Positions 1 to 6,114 of a stretch of DNA of 9,780 nucleotides are shown here, piece by piece (position 1 is the first letter of the stretch; each line of letters begins with the position of its first letter). The stretch is from an uncultured Filifactor sp. (lineage in GTDB: Bacteria > Bacillota > Clostridia > Peptostreptococcales > Filifactoraceae): the NCBI GenBank assembly GCA_947254385.1, contig CAMYCP010000035.1, forward strand, positions 1 to 9,780, in the 5' to 3' direction. The notes under the pieces were generated by a model. That model was given only the letters and a program-made list of their open reading frames with translations. It was not told the DNA's origin and did not search any database. The position numbers were made by a program, and so were the translations under genes.

Positions 1-455
1 GGTGTGTCTACTTATATAATAAATATGGAAGAATATATTGATGGAAATGTACTTGTACCCTATTGGTATAAAGATTTAAAAAGACTAAAAAGATATTGAC
101 ATATTCGTAATCTTATTGCTCATGAAACAAATGTTTATGAAGAAGATTATTGTACTTTGGAAGATGAAAACTGGATCTTAGATTTTTATCAAAAAATATT
201 AACGGGGCAAGATCCTTTATCTATATATCAAAATGCACTGAAACAACAGGAATCCAATCAAAAAAACAAATATATCCTTCAAATTCATATGATCAAAATT
301 ATGATAATTATGATAGTTACGATGACTATGATTATGATAGTGAAGATAATTCAAAAAAAATTCGTAATATAATTATCGTTATTACTTCTGTTGTTTTTTT
401 TCTTTCTCTTTTTCTTGTAATATTGTTTGTTTCCATACTCAGTTCTTTAATTTGA
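1..455 (+). pseudogene. 3' part of a broken gene: HEPN-like protein with Tyr/Asp-rich linker and C-terminal membrane helix
   Basis: The reading frame enters from the left edge and reads VSTYIINMEEYIDGN...WYKDLKRLKRY, then a TGA at 97-99, then HIRNLIAHE and ...WILDFYQKILTGQDPLSIYQNALKQQ in the same frame. At an A7 tract (260-266) coding sense moves to the -1 frame, which continues as a Tyr/Asp-rich stretch, then KKIRN, then about 20 hydrophobic residues (369-440), ending at TGA 453-455. RNLIAH (106-123) fits the RNxxxH motif of HEPN domains, which are often RNases in toxin or abortive-infection systems; function here is inference only. The hydrophobic C-terminus suggests a tail-anchored membrane protein. 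Two lesions in 170 bases argue for a decayed gene. Sequence error or, less likely, recoding at the A-tract are alternatives. I do not recognise a named family with certainty. Confidence 0.7.
288..347 (+). repeat. TATGAT-type low-complexity tract encoding Tyr/Asp repeats
   Basis: Imperfect tandem copies of TATGAT/TATGAC interspersed with AAT and AGT codons. In the frame that leads to the terminal membrane helix they encode alternating Tyr and Asp with Asn/Ser/Glu, a likely disordered acidic linker. In the other frame the tract gives an implausible run of Met and Ile, which is how the correct frame was chosen. Confidence 0.7.
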
Positions 456-485
456 AAAATCATATTATTTAATTCAGGATAAAAT

Positions 486-1463
486 ATGAATATTCTTGTA
501 ACAGGCGGAGCGGGGTATATAGGTTCGCACGTGGCTAAAAATTTAAAACAAAACGGATTTAATCCTATTATTTACGACAATCTTTCAACCGGACACGAAA
601 AAGTTGCGCAAATTTTGGATATACCTTTAATTTACGGTGATATACGTGATAAAACACTTCTTGAACAAACTTTAAGAAATAATAAAATAGACGTCGTAAT
701 TCATCTTGCGGCGTTGTCTATAGTATTTCAAAGCATGAGTGACCCCATATCATACTACAACAACAACGTATATGGTACAATGTGTCTTTTGGAAAGTATG
801 AAAGGTACCGGAGTAAATAAAATTGTATTTTCATCAACCGCCGCAGTTTACGGCGAACCGGGCACAATGCCGATAGATGAAACCTGCAAAACGGAGCCTT
901 CCAATGTATACGGTGAAACAAAACTGTCAATCGAACGGATGCTACATTGGTTTGACCTTGCCTATGGCATTAAACACGTAATATTTAGATACTTTAATGC
1001 GGCAGGCGCTGATAAAGAATCGAAAATCGGAGAAATGCACACGCCTGAGACTCACCTCATACCGATAATATTAAATGCCGCAAAAACAGGTGCAACAATA
1101 AATATATTTGGAGATGACTACGACACTCCCGACGGGACTTGTATAAGGGATTATCTCCATGTAAGCGACATTGCCGAAGCGCATCTGCTCGCTGTAAAAA
1201 AATTGTCCGAAAAAAATGTAAAATCTGAAATATACAACCTCGGTAGCGAACATGGATATTCGGTAAAACAAATAATTGATACCTCTGAAAAAATTACAAA
1301 TCTAACACTCAATAAAAAAATCTCTCTCAGACGAAAAGGAGACCCCGAAGTATTGATAGCATCATCTAAAAAAGCACAAAAAGAACTCGGCTGGACAATG
1401 GAATATACAGATATAAGTGAGATTATAGAAACCGCGTGGAAATTTATTGAACGAAATTTTTAA
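486..1463 (+). CDS. galE: UDP-glucose 4-epimerase
   Basis: Interconverts UDP-glucose and UDP-galactose in the cytoplasm (Leloir pathway and glycan precursor supply), using tightly bound NAD. An extended short-chain dehydrogenase fold is visible: the NAD-binding GGAGYIGSH at residues 7-15, DNLSTGH at 31-37, GDIRD at 51-55, HLAA at 73-76, catalytic S117 in the SST segment, and the YxxxK pair Y142/K146 in VYGETK. RYFNAAGA (168-175) and GDDYDTPDGTCIRDYLHV (209-226) are hallmarks of GalE rather than other nucleotide-sugar epimerases. Length 325 matches the usual 325-340. The start has a weak ribosome site (CAGGAT, 475-480). The gene has no obvious operon partner: the next gene has its own promoter. 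Closely related UDP-GlcNAc 4-epimerase activity cannot be excluded from sequence. Confidence 0.95.
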   Translation: MNILVTGGAGYIGSHVAKNLKQNGFNPIIYDNLSTGHEKVAQILDIPLIYGDIRDKTLLEQTLRNNKIDVVIHLAALSIVFQSMSDPISYYNNNVYGTMCLLESMKGTGVNKIVFSSTAAVYGEPGTMPIDETCKTEPSNVYGETKLSIERMLHWFDLAYGIKHVIFRYFNAAGADKESKIGEMHTPETHLIPIILNAAKTGATINIFGDDYDTPDGTCIRDYLHVSDIAEAHLLAVKKLSEKNVKSEIYNLGSEHGYSVKQIIDTSEKITNLTLNKKISLRRKGDPEVLIASSKKAQKELGWTMEYTDISEIIETAWKFIERNF

Positions 1464-1540
1464 AATCGTTTTTTAAAAATGAAAAAACTCAATTTTTAAT
1501 TTAGGTTTTAGATTTCTCCTAAAAATATTTATTTGTTAAT

Positions 1541-1569
1541 TTGACATAAATGATATTTTAGTGTATACT
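1541..1569 (+). promoter_or_regulatory. Sigma-A promoter of the fchA-like unit
   Basis: A perfect -35 TTGACA (1541-1546), a 17-bp spacer and a -10 TATACT (1564-1569) predict transcription starting near 1576. It leaves a leader of roughly 140 nt before the coding start. Confidence 0.85.
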
Positions 1570-1585
1570 TAGGGTAATTAAAAAA

Positions 1586-1655
1586 AGCGGTGTACCCTAC
1601 CTTTAAGTGGGAGCTAAAAAAGTTGGGGATTGTGCTTAAAGGTTCAATCCCTTTT
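1586..1655 (+). promoter_or_regulatory. Structured leader with two kissing hairpins; candidate riboswitch (guanidine-IV-like architecture)
   Basis: Hairpin 1: AGC 1586-1588 with GCT 1613-1615, an asymmetric internal loop, CCC 1595-1597 with GGG 1609-1611, and the loop TACCTTTAAGT. Hairpin 2: GGGATTG 1626-1632 with CAATCCC 1645-1651, loop 1633-1644. The loops are perfectly complementary over 9 nt, ACCTTTAAG (1599-1607) to CTTAAAGGT (1635-1643). Hairpin 2 is followed by TTTT, so it can act as a terminator, and loop-loop pairing could oppose its formation. The same plan, a hairpin kissing the loop of a terminator hairpin, is what I recall for the guanidine-IV (mepA) riboswitch of Clostridia. The ligand here is unproven and the downstream gene is a folate enzyme. 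Confidence 0.6.
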
Positions 1656-1656
1656 G
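1625..1656 (+). terminator. Conditional intrinsic terminator inside the fchA leader
   Basis: GGGATTG/CAATCCC stem (extendable by one G-U pair), 12-nt loop, then TTTTG and further T-rich sequence. It lies about 80 nt after the predicted transcription start and 60 nt before the coding start, so it would be used for premature termination. Its loop is the partner of the upstream hairpin loop. Confidence 0.6.
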
Positions 1657-1718
1657 TTTATGAGATATAATATGTTTTTTGATTGTTCAATGTATAAAAA
1701 TTTACATCGGAGGTTAGT

Positions 1719-2339
1719 ATGTTATTAGTAGATAACAGTGTTACAGCTTTTATATCGGAAACTGCATCATCTTCTCCCGCTCCTGGTGGAGGAAGTATTT
1801 CCGCTCTTTCAGGGGCATCAGCCGCGGCACTTTTGGAGATGGTGTCAAACCTTACTTTAAGTAAGGAAAAATATGCTGATGTATTTAAAGATATGGAAGA
1901 AATAAAAAAAGAATGTGAGGACGCTCGAATATTCTTTATAGATATGATAGATAAGGATTCCGATTCGTTTAATGCTATAATGAGTTGTTTTAAATTACCT
2001 AAAGATACCGATGAACAAAAACAATTTAGAAGTGCAAAAATACAGGAGGGGTATAAAAAAGCGGTCGAAGTTCCGTTAGGTGTAGGTAAAAGAGCTTATT
2101 CTATTATGAAACTCGGTAAACTTGCGATAGAAAAGGGTAATCCCAATTCCGTAACTGATGCGGCGGTAGCGGTTATGCAAGCTAAAACGGCAGTTTTGGG
2201 TGCGTTTTATAATGTAAAAATAAATTTAGGCAGTATAAAAGACATGGATTTTGTTCAAAAGGTTCAAGCGGAAGTTGAAGATATAGAAAAACGTATAGAA
2301 TCGGAAGAAAAAGAAATTTTGAGTATGGTTAAGCTTTAA
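1719..2339 (+). CDS. fchA: Cyclodeaminase/cyclohydrolase family protein (methenyl-tetrahydrofolate cyclohydrolase or formimino-THF cyclodeaminase)
   Basis: Acts on folate one-carbon units. The family either hydrolyses 5,10-methenyl-THF to 10-formyl-THF or deaminates 5-formimino-THF to methenyl-THF, and sequence alone does not decide. The 206-residue protein is a single FTCD_C-type all-helical domain: PAPGGGSISAL (20-30) near the N-terminus, SNLTLSKEKY (43-52), NPNSVTDAAVAVMQAK (141-156) and the following NVKINL (165-170), and a charged helical C-terminus. It lacks the formiminotransferase domain of the fused animal enzyme, as usual for Firmicutes. Start supported by GGAGG (1709-1713) five bases upstream. 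It stands alone between its own promoter/leader and a terminator, implying separate regulation from galE and the biotin genes. The symbol follows common usage for single-domain members. Confidence 0.85.
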   Translation: MLLVDNSVTAFISETASSSPAPGGGSISALSGASAAALLEMVSNLTLSKEKYADVFKDMEEIKKECEDARIFFIDMIDKDSDSFNAIMSCFKLPKDTDEQKQFRSAKIQEGYKKAVEVPLGVGKRAYSIMKLGKLAIEKGNPNSVTDAAVAVMQAKTAVLGAFYNVKINLGSIKDMDFVQKVQAEVEDIEKRIESEEKEILSMVKL

Positions 2340-2413
2340 AGTAAGTCCCATTAAATCTTATAACTTTTAGTTCAAAATGCAAATTTATAAAAATTTTTTG
2401 TTATACAATATTC

Positions 2414-2447
2414 AAAAAGACAAGCATTTTATGTTTGTCTTTTTTTT
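2414..2447 (+). terminator. Intrinsic terminator after fchA
   Basis: AGACAAGCAT (2418-2427) pairs with ATGTTTGTCT (2431-2440) over 10 bp with one G-U, three-base loop TTT, flanked by AAAAA upstream and a run of eight T downstream. It isolates fchA from the biotin operon. Confidence 0.92.
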
Positions 2448-2479
2448 GCACTATTGTAAACTAAATGTATTTTTATTAG

Positions 2480-2508
2480 TTGACAAAGTTAAAAAAAATG
2501 TATATTAT
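2480..2508 (+). promoter_or_regulatory. Sigma-A promoter of the biotin operon
   Basis: -35 TTGACA (2480-2485), 17-bp spacer, -10 TATTAT (2503-2508); transcription should start near 2515. The -35 also forms part of a near-palindrome TTGAC-AAA-GTTAA (2480-2492). No canonical BirA operator (GTTAAC half-sites) is seen. Confidence 0.8.
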
Positions 2509-2521
2509 CAATTATGTACAA

Positions 2522-2536
2522 AAATTACTGTAATTT
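2522..2536. promoter_or_regulatory. Perfect 15-bp palindrome just downstream of the bio promoter, candidate operator
   Basis: AAATTAC-T-GTAATTT, two 7-base arms around one base, lying between the predicted start site and the bioY ribosome site. The position suits a repressor, but AT-rich palindromes of this size arise by chance. Confidence 0.3.
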
Positions 2537-2555
2537 AAGGAGGTGAAAATTAAGT

Positions 2556-3110
2556 ATGAAAACTGTAGATACAAAAAACATGGTTTTATGTGCATTGTTT
2601 GTATCACTTATAATTATAGGCACATTTTTACGTATTCCTGTTCCTGTCTTACCTTTCACATTGCAATTTTTCTTTACTATGATGTCGGGACTGCTTCTTG
2701 GAAGTAAATTAGGTACATTATCGGTGTGTATTTACATAATAATGGGACTTGTAGGTTTTCCGGTATTTGCGGAAGGGGGAGGACTTTCTTATGTGTTTAA
2801 ACCCAGTTTCGGGTATATCATAGGTTTTGCCGTAGCCGCATATGTGACCGGATTTATTGCAAATAAAGAAAGAAATCCCGGATATAAACGATTGCTTGTT
2901 GCTAATTTCATAGGATTAGTGATAGTTTACGGTTTCGGCATGGTTTATTATTACATTATGAGTAATTTTTATATTGGCAAACCCATCGGATTATGGCCGT
3001 TATTTTTGTATTGTTTTATTTTGGTGGTTCCGAGCGATATTGCACTATGTATTGTTGCGGCGCTCGTCGGTAAAAGGCTTATTCCCATTTTTCAAAAGAA
3101 CAGGACGTGA
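2556..3110 (+). CDS. bioY: Biotin transporter substrate-binding component BioY (ECF family)
   Basis: Membrane S-component that binds biotin and works with the shared energy-coupling module (EcfA, EcfA', EcfT), none of which is encoded here. The 184-residue protein is almost wholly hydrophobic with about six membrane helices (roughly residues 9-26, 33-49, 52-68, 84-102, 112-136, 146-171). Family marks include RIPVPVLPFTLQ (26-37), VGFPVFAEGGGLSY (66-79), the glycine-rich GYIIGF (86-91) and the PSD segment (159-161) before the last helix, ending KRL. Ribosome site AAGGAGGTGA (2537-2546) is near-perfect, so expression may be high. First gene of the operon; six bases separate its TGA from bioB. 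Its place with the synthetic genes suggests one control point for uptake and synthesis. Confidence 0.93.
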   Translation: MKTVDTKNMVLCALFVSLIIIGTFLRIPVPVLPFTLQFFFTMMSGLLLGSKLGTLSVCIYIIMGLVGFPVFAEGGGLSYVFKPSFGYIIGFAVAAYVTGFIANKERNPGYKRLLVANFIGLVIVYGFGMVYYYIMSNFYIGKPIGLWPLFLYCFILVVPSDIALCIVAALVGKRLIPIFQKNRT

Positions 3111-3116
3111 TTAATT

Positions 3117-4085
3117 ATGAATTTAAATTTATTTACCGAAAAAGTTTTAAAAGGTGAAAATGTAACAAAAGCCGAGGCTTTAGAGATTTATGACGCAAAT
3201 TTAGAAGAACTTTGTGAAAATGCGGATAAAATACGCAGGCATTTTTGCAAAAATCAATTCGATATTTGTACGATAATCAACGGAAAAAGCGGTCATTGCA
3301 GTGAAAATTGTAAATTTTGTGCGCAGTCTGCCCATAACAAAACTCTTATAGATGAGTACCCGCTACTTTCCACGGATGAAATAGTAAAGCAGGCCGAAAA
3401 AAATTATAAGCAGGGGGTAATCAGATATTCAATCGTAACATCCGGCAAACGCCTACCAAATCGAGAAATCGACCTTATGTGCGAAACGGTGGCAAAAATA
3501 AGAAGAGAAGTCGGGATATCCGTTTGTATTTCTTTTGGACTTTTAGACGAAGAACAGTTTACAAAATTAAAACAGGCCGGCGTTTCGAGAGTACACAATA
3601 ATCTTGAAACTTCGAGACGTAATTTTAAAAACATCTGTACTACTCATACATTTGATGACAAAATAAATGCGATAAAAGCCGCACAAAAAGCCGGACTTTC
3701 CGTATGTAGCGGTGGGATTATGGGGCTTGGTGAAACAAAAGAAGACAGGATAGACATGGCTTTTACTTTAAAAAGTCTGAATGTAAAAAGTGTGCCGGTA
3801 AATATGCTGAATCCTATTCCCGGAACACCTTTTTCAGATAATAAAAAACTTGATGAAAGTGATATGCGTAGAATTGTTGCGACATATAGATTTATTTTGC
3901 CTGATGCATCGATACGGCTTGCAGGAGGACGAGGACTTTTAAGAGACAAAGGAAAAAGCTGTTTCAGTTCGGGAGCTAATGCGGCCATATCGGGAGATAT
4001 GCTTACTACCTCCGGAATTACCACGAAAACGGATATGCAAATTTTAGATGAACTTGGATATGAGGTGAAACTTTGTAATGAGTAA
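3117..4085 (+). CDS. bioB: Biotin synthase (radical SAM), variant in an auxiliary-cluster ligand
   Basis: Inserts sulfur between C6 and C9 of dethiobiotin to make biotin, using a radical-SAM [4Fe-4S] cluster and a second, sacrificial Fe-S cluster. The radical-SAM motif CxxxCxxC is C61, C65, C68 in GHCSENCKFCAQS. Other BioB marks: HNNLETS (160-166), VCSGGIMGLGE (196-206), VPVNML (226-231), IRLAGGR (266-272) with R267 aligning with E. coli Arg260. C137 and C197 align with Cys128 and Cys188, but the E. coli Cys97 position (FCMGAAW) is serine here, S105 in RYSIVTSG. Extra cysteines are present (C44, C51, C122, C174, C282). Length 322 is normal. The start follows an imperfect ribosome site (AGGACGTGA), and translation is probably coupled to bioY. 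The stop overlaps the start of bioD. Confidence 0.95.
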   Translation: MNLNLFTEKVLKGENVTKAEALEIYDANLEELCENADKIRRHFCKNQFDICTIINGKSGHCSENCKFCAQSAHNKTLIDEYPLLSTDEIVKQAEKNYKQGVIRYSIVTSGKRLPNREIDLMCETVAKIRREVGISVCISFGLLDEEQFTKLKQAGVSRVHNNLETSRRNFKNICTTHTFDDKINAIKAAQKAGLSVCSGGIMGLGETKEDRIDMAFTLKSLNVKSVPVNMLNPIPGTPFSDNKKLDESDMRRIVATYRFILPDASIRLAGGRGLLRDKGKSCFSSGANAAISGDMLTTSGITTKTDMQILDELGYEVKLCNE

Positions 4086-4761
4086 AAATTTATTCATAAC
4101 CGGTACAGGAACGGAAATAGGAAAGACGTATGTAACAGCTCTTATAGTAAAAAAACTTGCAGAAACGAGTGAAAGTACGGCTTATTTTAAAGCGGCTATG
4201 AGTGGCAACGAAAAGAGAAAAGACGGGAGTTTAATTCCGGGAGATGCCTTAAAAGTTAAAACAATGTCGGGGATAAAACAATCCTTGGAAGAAATGTGCC
4301 CATATGTATACGAAACGGCAGTTTCTCCTCATTTGGCATCAAAGATTGAGGGTAACCCCGTAGATATGAAAAAAGTATTATATAGTTTTGATAAAGTATC
4401 TGAAAAATATGAATATGTGACAATTGAAGGCTCCGGCGGAATATTGTGTCCGCTTCGTTTTGATGAACAAAAAATATCGCTTGAAGATTTCATAAAAGAA
4501 AAAGATTTCAACTGTCTTATGATTGCGGACGCCGGACTCGGCACAATAAATTCCGTAGTCTTAACCGCCGAATATATGAAAAATAAAAATATGAATCTTG
4601 TAGGCATAATTTTCAATCATTATCAAGAAGGAAACATCTTGCATGAAGATAATATTTTTATGTGCGAATATCTTACAAAACTTAAAGTTATTGCAAAAGT
4701 AAAAGATGATGATAACGATATTGACATAAAAATTGAAGATTTAAAATCATTGTACAAATAG
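4078..4761 (+). CDS. bioD: Dethiobiotin synthetase
   Basis: ATP-dependent carboxylation and ring closure of 7,8-diaminopelargonate to dethiobiotin, a cytoplasmic homodimer of the P-loop family. Visible: P-loop GTGTEIGKT (9-17) with K16/T17, K38 in YFKAAMSG (the family's YKPV.SG substrate/metal segment), GDAL (55-58), EGSGGILCPL (117-126), DAGLGTINS (151-159), and N180 in FNHY, the adenine-recognition segment. The 227 residues match the family. The acidic run DDDND (210-214) near the C-terminus is a local oddity. The start overlaps the end of bioB by 8 bases (ATGAGTAA) with GAGGTGA at 4062-4068 inside bioB, indicating translational coupling. Confidence 0.93.
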   Translation: MSKNLFITGTGTEIGKTYVTALIVKKLAETSESTAYFKAAMSGNEKRKDGSLIPGDALKVKTMSGIKQSLEEMCPYVYETAVSPHLASKIEGNPVDMKKVLYSFDKVSEKYEYVTIEGSGGILCPLRFDEQKISLEDFIKEKDFNCLMIADAGLGTINSVVLTAEYMKNKNMNLVGIIFNHYQEGNILHEDNIFMCEYLTKLKVIAKVKDDDNDIDIKIEDLKSLYK

Positions 4762-4778
4762 ATTGAAATATGATAAAC

Positions 4779-4784
4779 AGGAGG
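4779..4784 (+). promoter_or_regulatory. Ribosome binding site that fixes the bioA start
   Basis: AGGAGG six bases before ATG 4791. It lies inside the longer frame that would begin at ATG 4770, which has no comparable site, so 4791 is preferred. Confidence 0.88.
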
Positions 4785-4790
4785 AATAAC

Positions 4791-6044
4791 ATGATTTGGT
4801 ATCCGTACACACAAATGAAGACCATGCCTAAACCGTACAAAATCACCGATGCAAAAGGAGTATACCTCTATACGGAAGACTCGGAACTTATAGATTCCGT
4901 GTCTTCCTGGTGGAGTGTAATTCACGGTTACAAACATCCCATACTTGATGAGGCGATAAAAAATCAAGTCGACAAATTTTCACACGTAATGCTTGGAGGG
5001 CTTACTCATGAGATGGCGGAAAAATTGTCCGACAAACTGCAAAGTTTTTTGCCCGGAGATTTAAACTACTGTTTTTTTTCCGACTCCGGCAGTGTCGCTG
5101 TAGAAGTTGCACTCAAAATGGCACTTCAATATTATATGAACCGTGAAGAAACTAAAAATACGGTACTTTCATTAAAAAATTCTCACCATGGAGGCTCTCT
5201 TGAAAATCATCGCACGATGGTTCTGTCTTTACAGCATGCTTACCACGGTGACACTTTTAAAACTATGGAAGTTGGAGATGACGAAGATTATCATTTCGTA
5301 TTACAGGCGTACGGTAAAAGTAAAAATGTCGTTCATATTCCGACTGAAATAAAGTCGCTTGAAGATGCATTCATAAAGTATCACGACAAACTTAATGCGT
5401 TTATAGTTGAACCCTTACTGCAAGGTGCAGGAGGAATGAGAATGTACGATATAAGTTTTCTTAAAAGAGCGAGAGAACTTTGCGATAAGTATGATGTACT
5501 CTTAATTTTTGATGAAGTTGCAACGGGATTTGGAAGAACAGGCAACCGATTTGTAGCCGACTTGGTACTTCCCGACATTTTGGTATTGGGTAAAGCATTA
5601 ACGGGCGGTTACATCGGACATGCCGTAACTGTAGCAAATGAAAAAGTATATGACGGATTTTATGACGATAATCAAACTCACGCTCTTATGCACGGCCCGA
5701 CATTTATGGGAAACGCCCTGGCTTGTTCCGTCGCTTTAAAATCGATAGAAATTTTTGAAAAAGAAAATTATATGTCGAAAATTAAACGCATAGAAGAAAT
5801 AACACGCCGTGAAATGCAAAATTTTACTGACGACAGGATAAAAGAAATCAGAATTATGGGCGGTTGTGTATGTATTGAAGTATACGATGAAAAAACGTTG
5901 GAAGGATATGCTGAATTTGCTTACAGACACGGAGTATTCAGTCGTCCTTTCTTAAAATATATGTATGCAATGGTGCCATATATAATTAAGGAAGATGAAC
6001 TTTGTAAAGTTTTATCGACTATGAAAGAATGGTTTAAAAAATAA
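4791..6044 (+). CDS. bioA: Adenosylmethionine-8-amino-7-oxononanoate aminotransferase, with internal duplication
   Basis: PLP enzyme that transfers the SAM amino group to KAPA giving 7,8-diaminopelargonate, the substrate of BioD. The start at 4791 gives MIWYPYTQM, which matches the conserved BioA N-terminus; the in-frame ATG at 4770 would add seven unsupported residues. Marks: SSWWSVIHGY (38-47), SDSGSVAVEVALKMA (97-111), Y151-H152-G153-D154 (PLP-stacking loop), EPLLQGAGGMRMY (207-219), DEVATGFGRTG (241-251), PLP lysine K268 in LGKALTGG, HGPTFMGN (301-308), R385 in SRPF. Length is 417. Residues 119-137 repeat 138-156 as a diverged tandem copy, lengthening the segment before the YHGDTF loop by 19 residues relative to E. 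coli BioA. Last gene of the operon, 29 bases after bioD and followed by a terminator. Confidence 0.93.
   Translation: MIWYPYTQMKTMPKPYKITDAKGVYLYTEDSELIDSVSSWWSVIHGYKHPILDEAIKNQVDKFSHVMLGGLTHEMAEKLSDKLQSFLPGDLNYCFFSDSGSVAVEVALKMALQYYMNREETKNTVLSLKNSHHGGSLENHRTMVLSLQHAYHGDTFKTMEVGDDEDYHFVLQAYGKSKNVVHIPTEIKSLEDAFIKYHDKLNAFIVEPLLQGAGGMRMYDISFLKRARELCDKYDVLLIFDEVATGFGRTGNRFVADLVLPDILVLGKALTGGYIGHAVTVANEKVYDGFYDDNQTHALMHGPTFMGNALACSVALKSIEIFEKENYMSKIKRIEEITRREMQNFTDDRIKEIRIMGGCVCIEVYDEKTLEGYAEFAYRHGVFSRPFLKYMYAMVPYIIKEDELCKVLSTMKEWFKK
5145..5258 (+). repeat. Diverged tandem duplication inside bioA (two 57-bp units)
   Basis: Unit 1 (5145-5201, residues 119-137) and unit 2 (5202-5258, residues 138-156) align without gaps. 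The shared core is VLSL-x4-HG, V125/V144, H133/H152 and G134/G153 all offset by exactly 19, with conservative changes elsewhere (K/R, H/Y, S/T, L/F). By hand count 34 of 57 bases and 7 of 19 residues match. Unit 2 carries the catalytic-loop sequence YHGDTF; unit 1 has HHGGSL. Confidence 0.65.
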
Positions 6045-6055
6045 GTTTACTTGTA

Positions 6056-6088
6056 ATCGGCAACTGTAAATTTCAGTTGCTGATTTTT
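6056..6088 (+). terminator. Intrinsic terminator of the biotin operon
   Basis: ATCGGCAACTG (6056-6066) pairs with CAGTTGCTGAT (6074-6084) over 11 positions with one G-U, loop TAAATTT, then T5. The 3' arm and T-run are repeated immediately after (TTGCTGA plus seven T, to 6103). Confidence 0.9.
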
Positions 6089-6114
6089 ATTGCTGATTTT
6101 TTTATAAAAAATAA

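Noticed and set aside
97..99. TGA read as selenocysteine or tryptophan
   Set aside because: Trp is TGG in all intact genes here and bioY ends in TGA, so the code is standard. No catalytic selenocysteine context or obvious SECIS hairpin was seen.
1464..1530. Terminator after galE
   Set aside because: Only weak AT stems and a TTTAGG/CCTAAA pair with a 12-base loop and no T-run are visible, too weak to call.
1587..1598. T-box-like sequence on the minus strand (AGGGTACACCGC)
   Set aside because: It departs from the T-box consensus, lies on the wrong strand for the downstream gene, and no specifier stem is present.
1571..1598. AGGGTA/TACCCT stem in the fchA leader
   Set aside because: The 5' arm lies mostly before the predicted transcription start (about 1576) and would not be in the RNA.
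1570..1660. THF or ZTP riboswitch before fchA
   Set aside because: The conserved core sequences I know for these classes are absent, although the gene context would suit them.
1643..1671. Second promoter for fchA (TATAAT at 1666-1671)
   Set aside because: The matching -35 is poor (TTCAAT) and falls within the terminator stem; it may be chance in AT-rich DNA.
2480..2520. BirA operator at the bio promoter
   Set aside because: No pair of GTTAAC-like half-sites at the usual spacing.
4770..4790. Upstream ATG start for bioA
   Set aside because: It has no ribosome site, whereas AGGAGG sits correctly before ATG 4791, which also gives the conserved BioA N-terminus.
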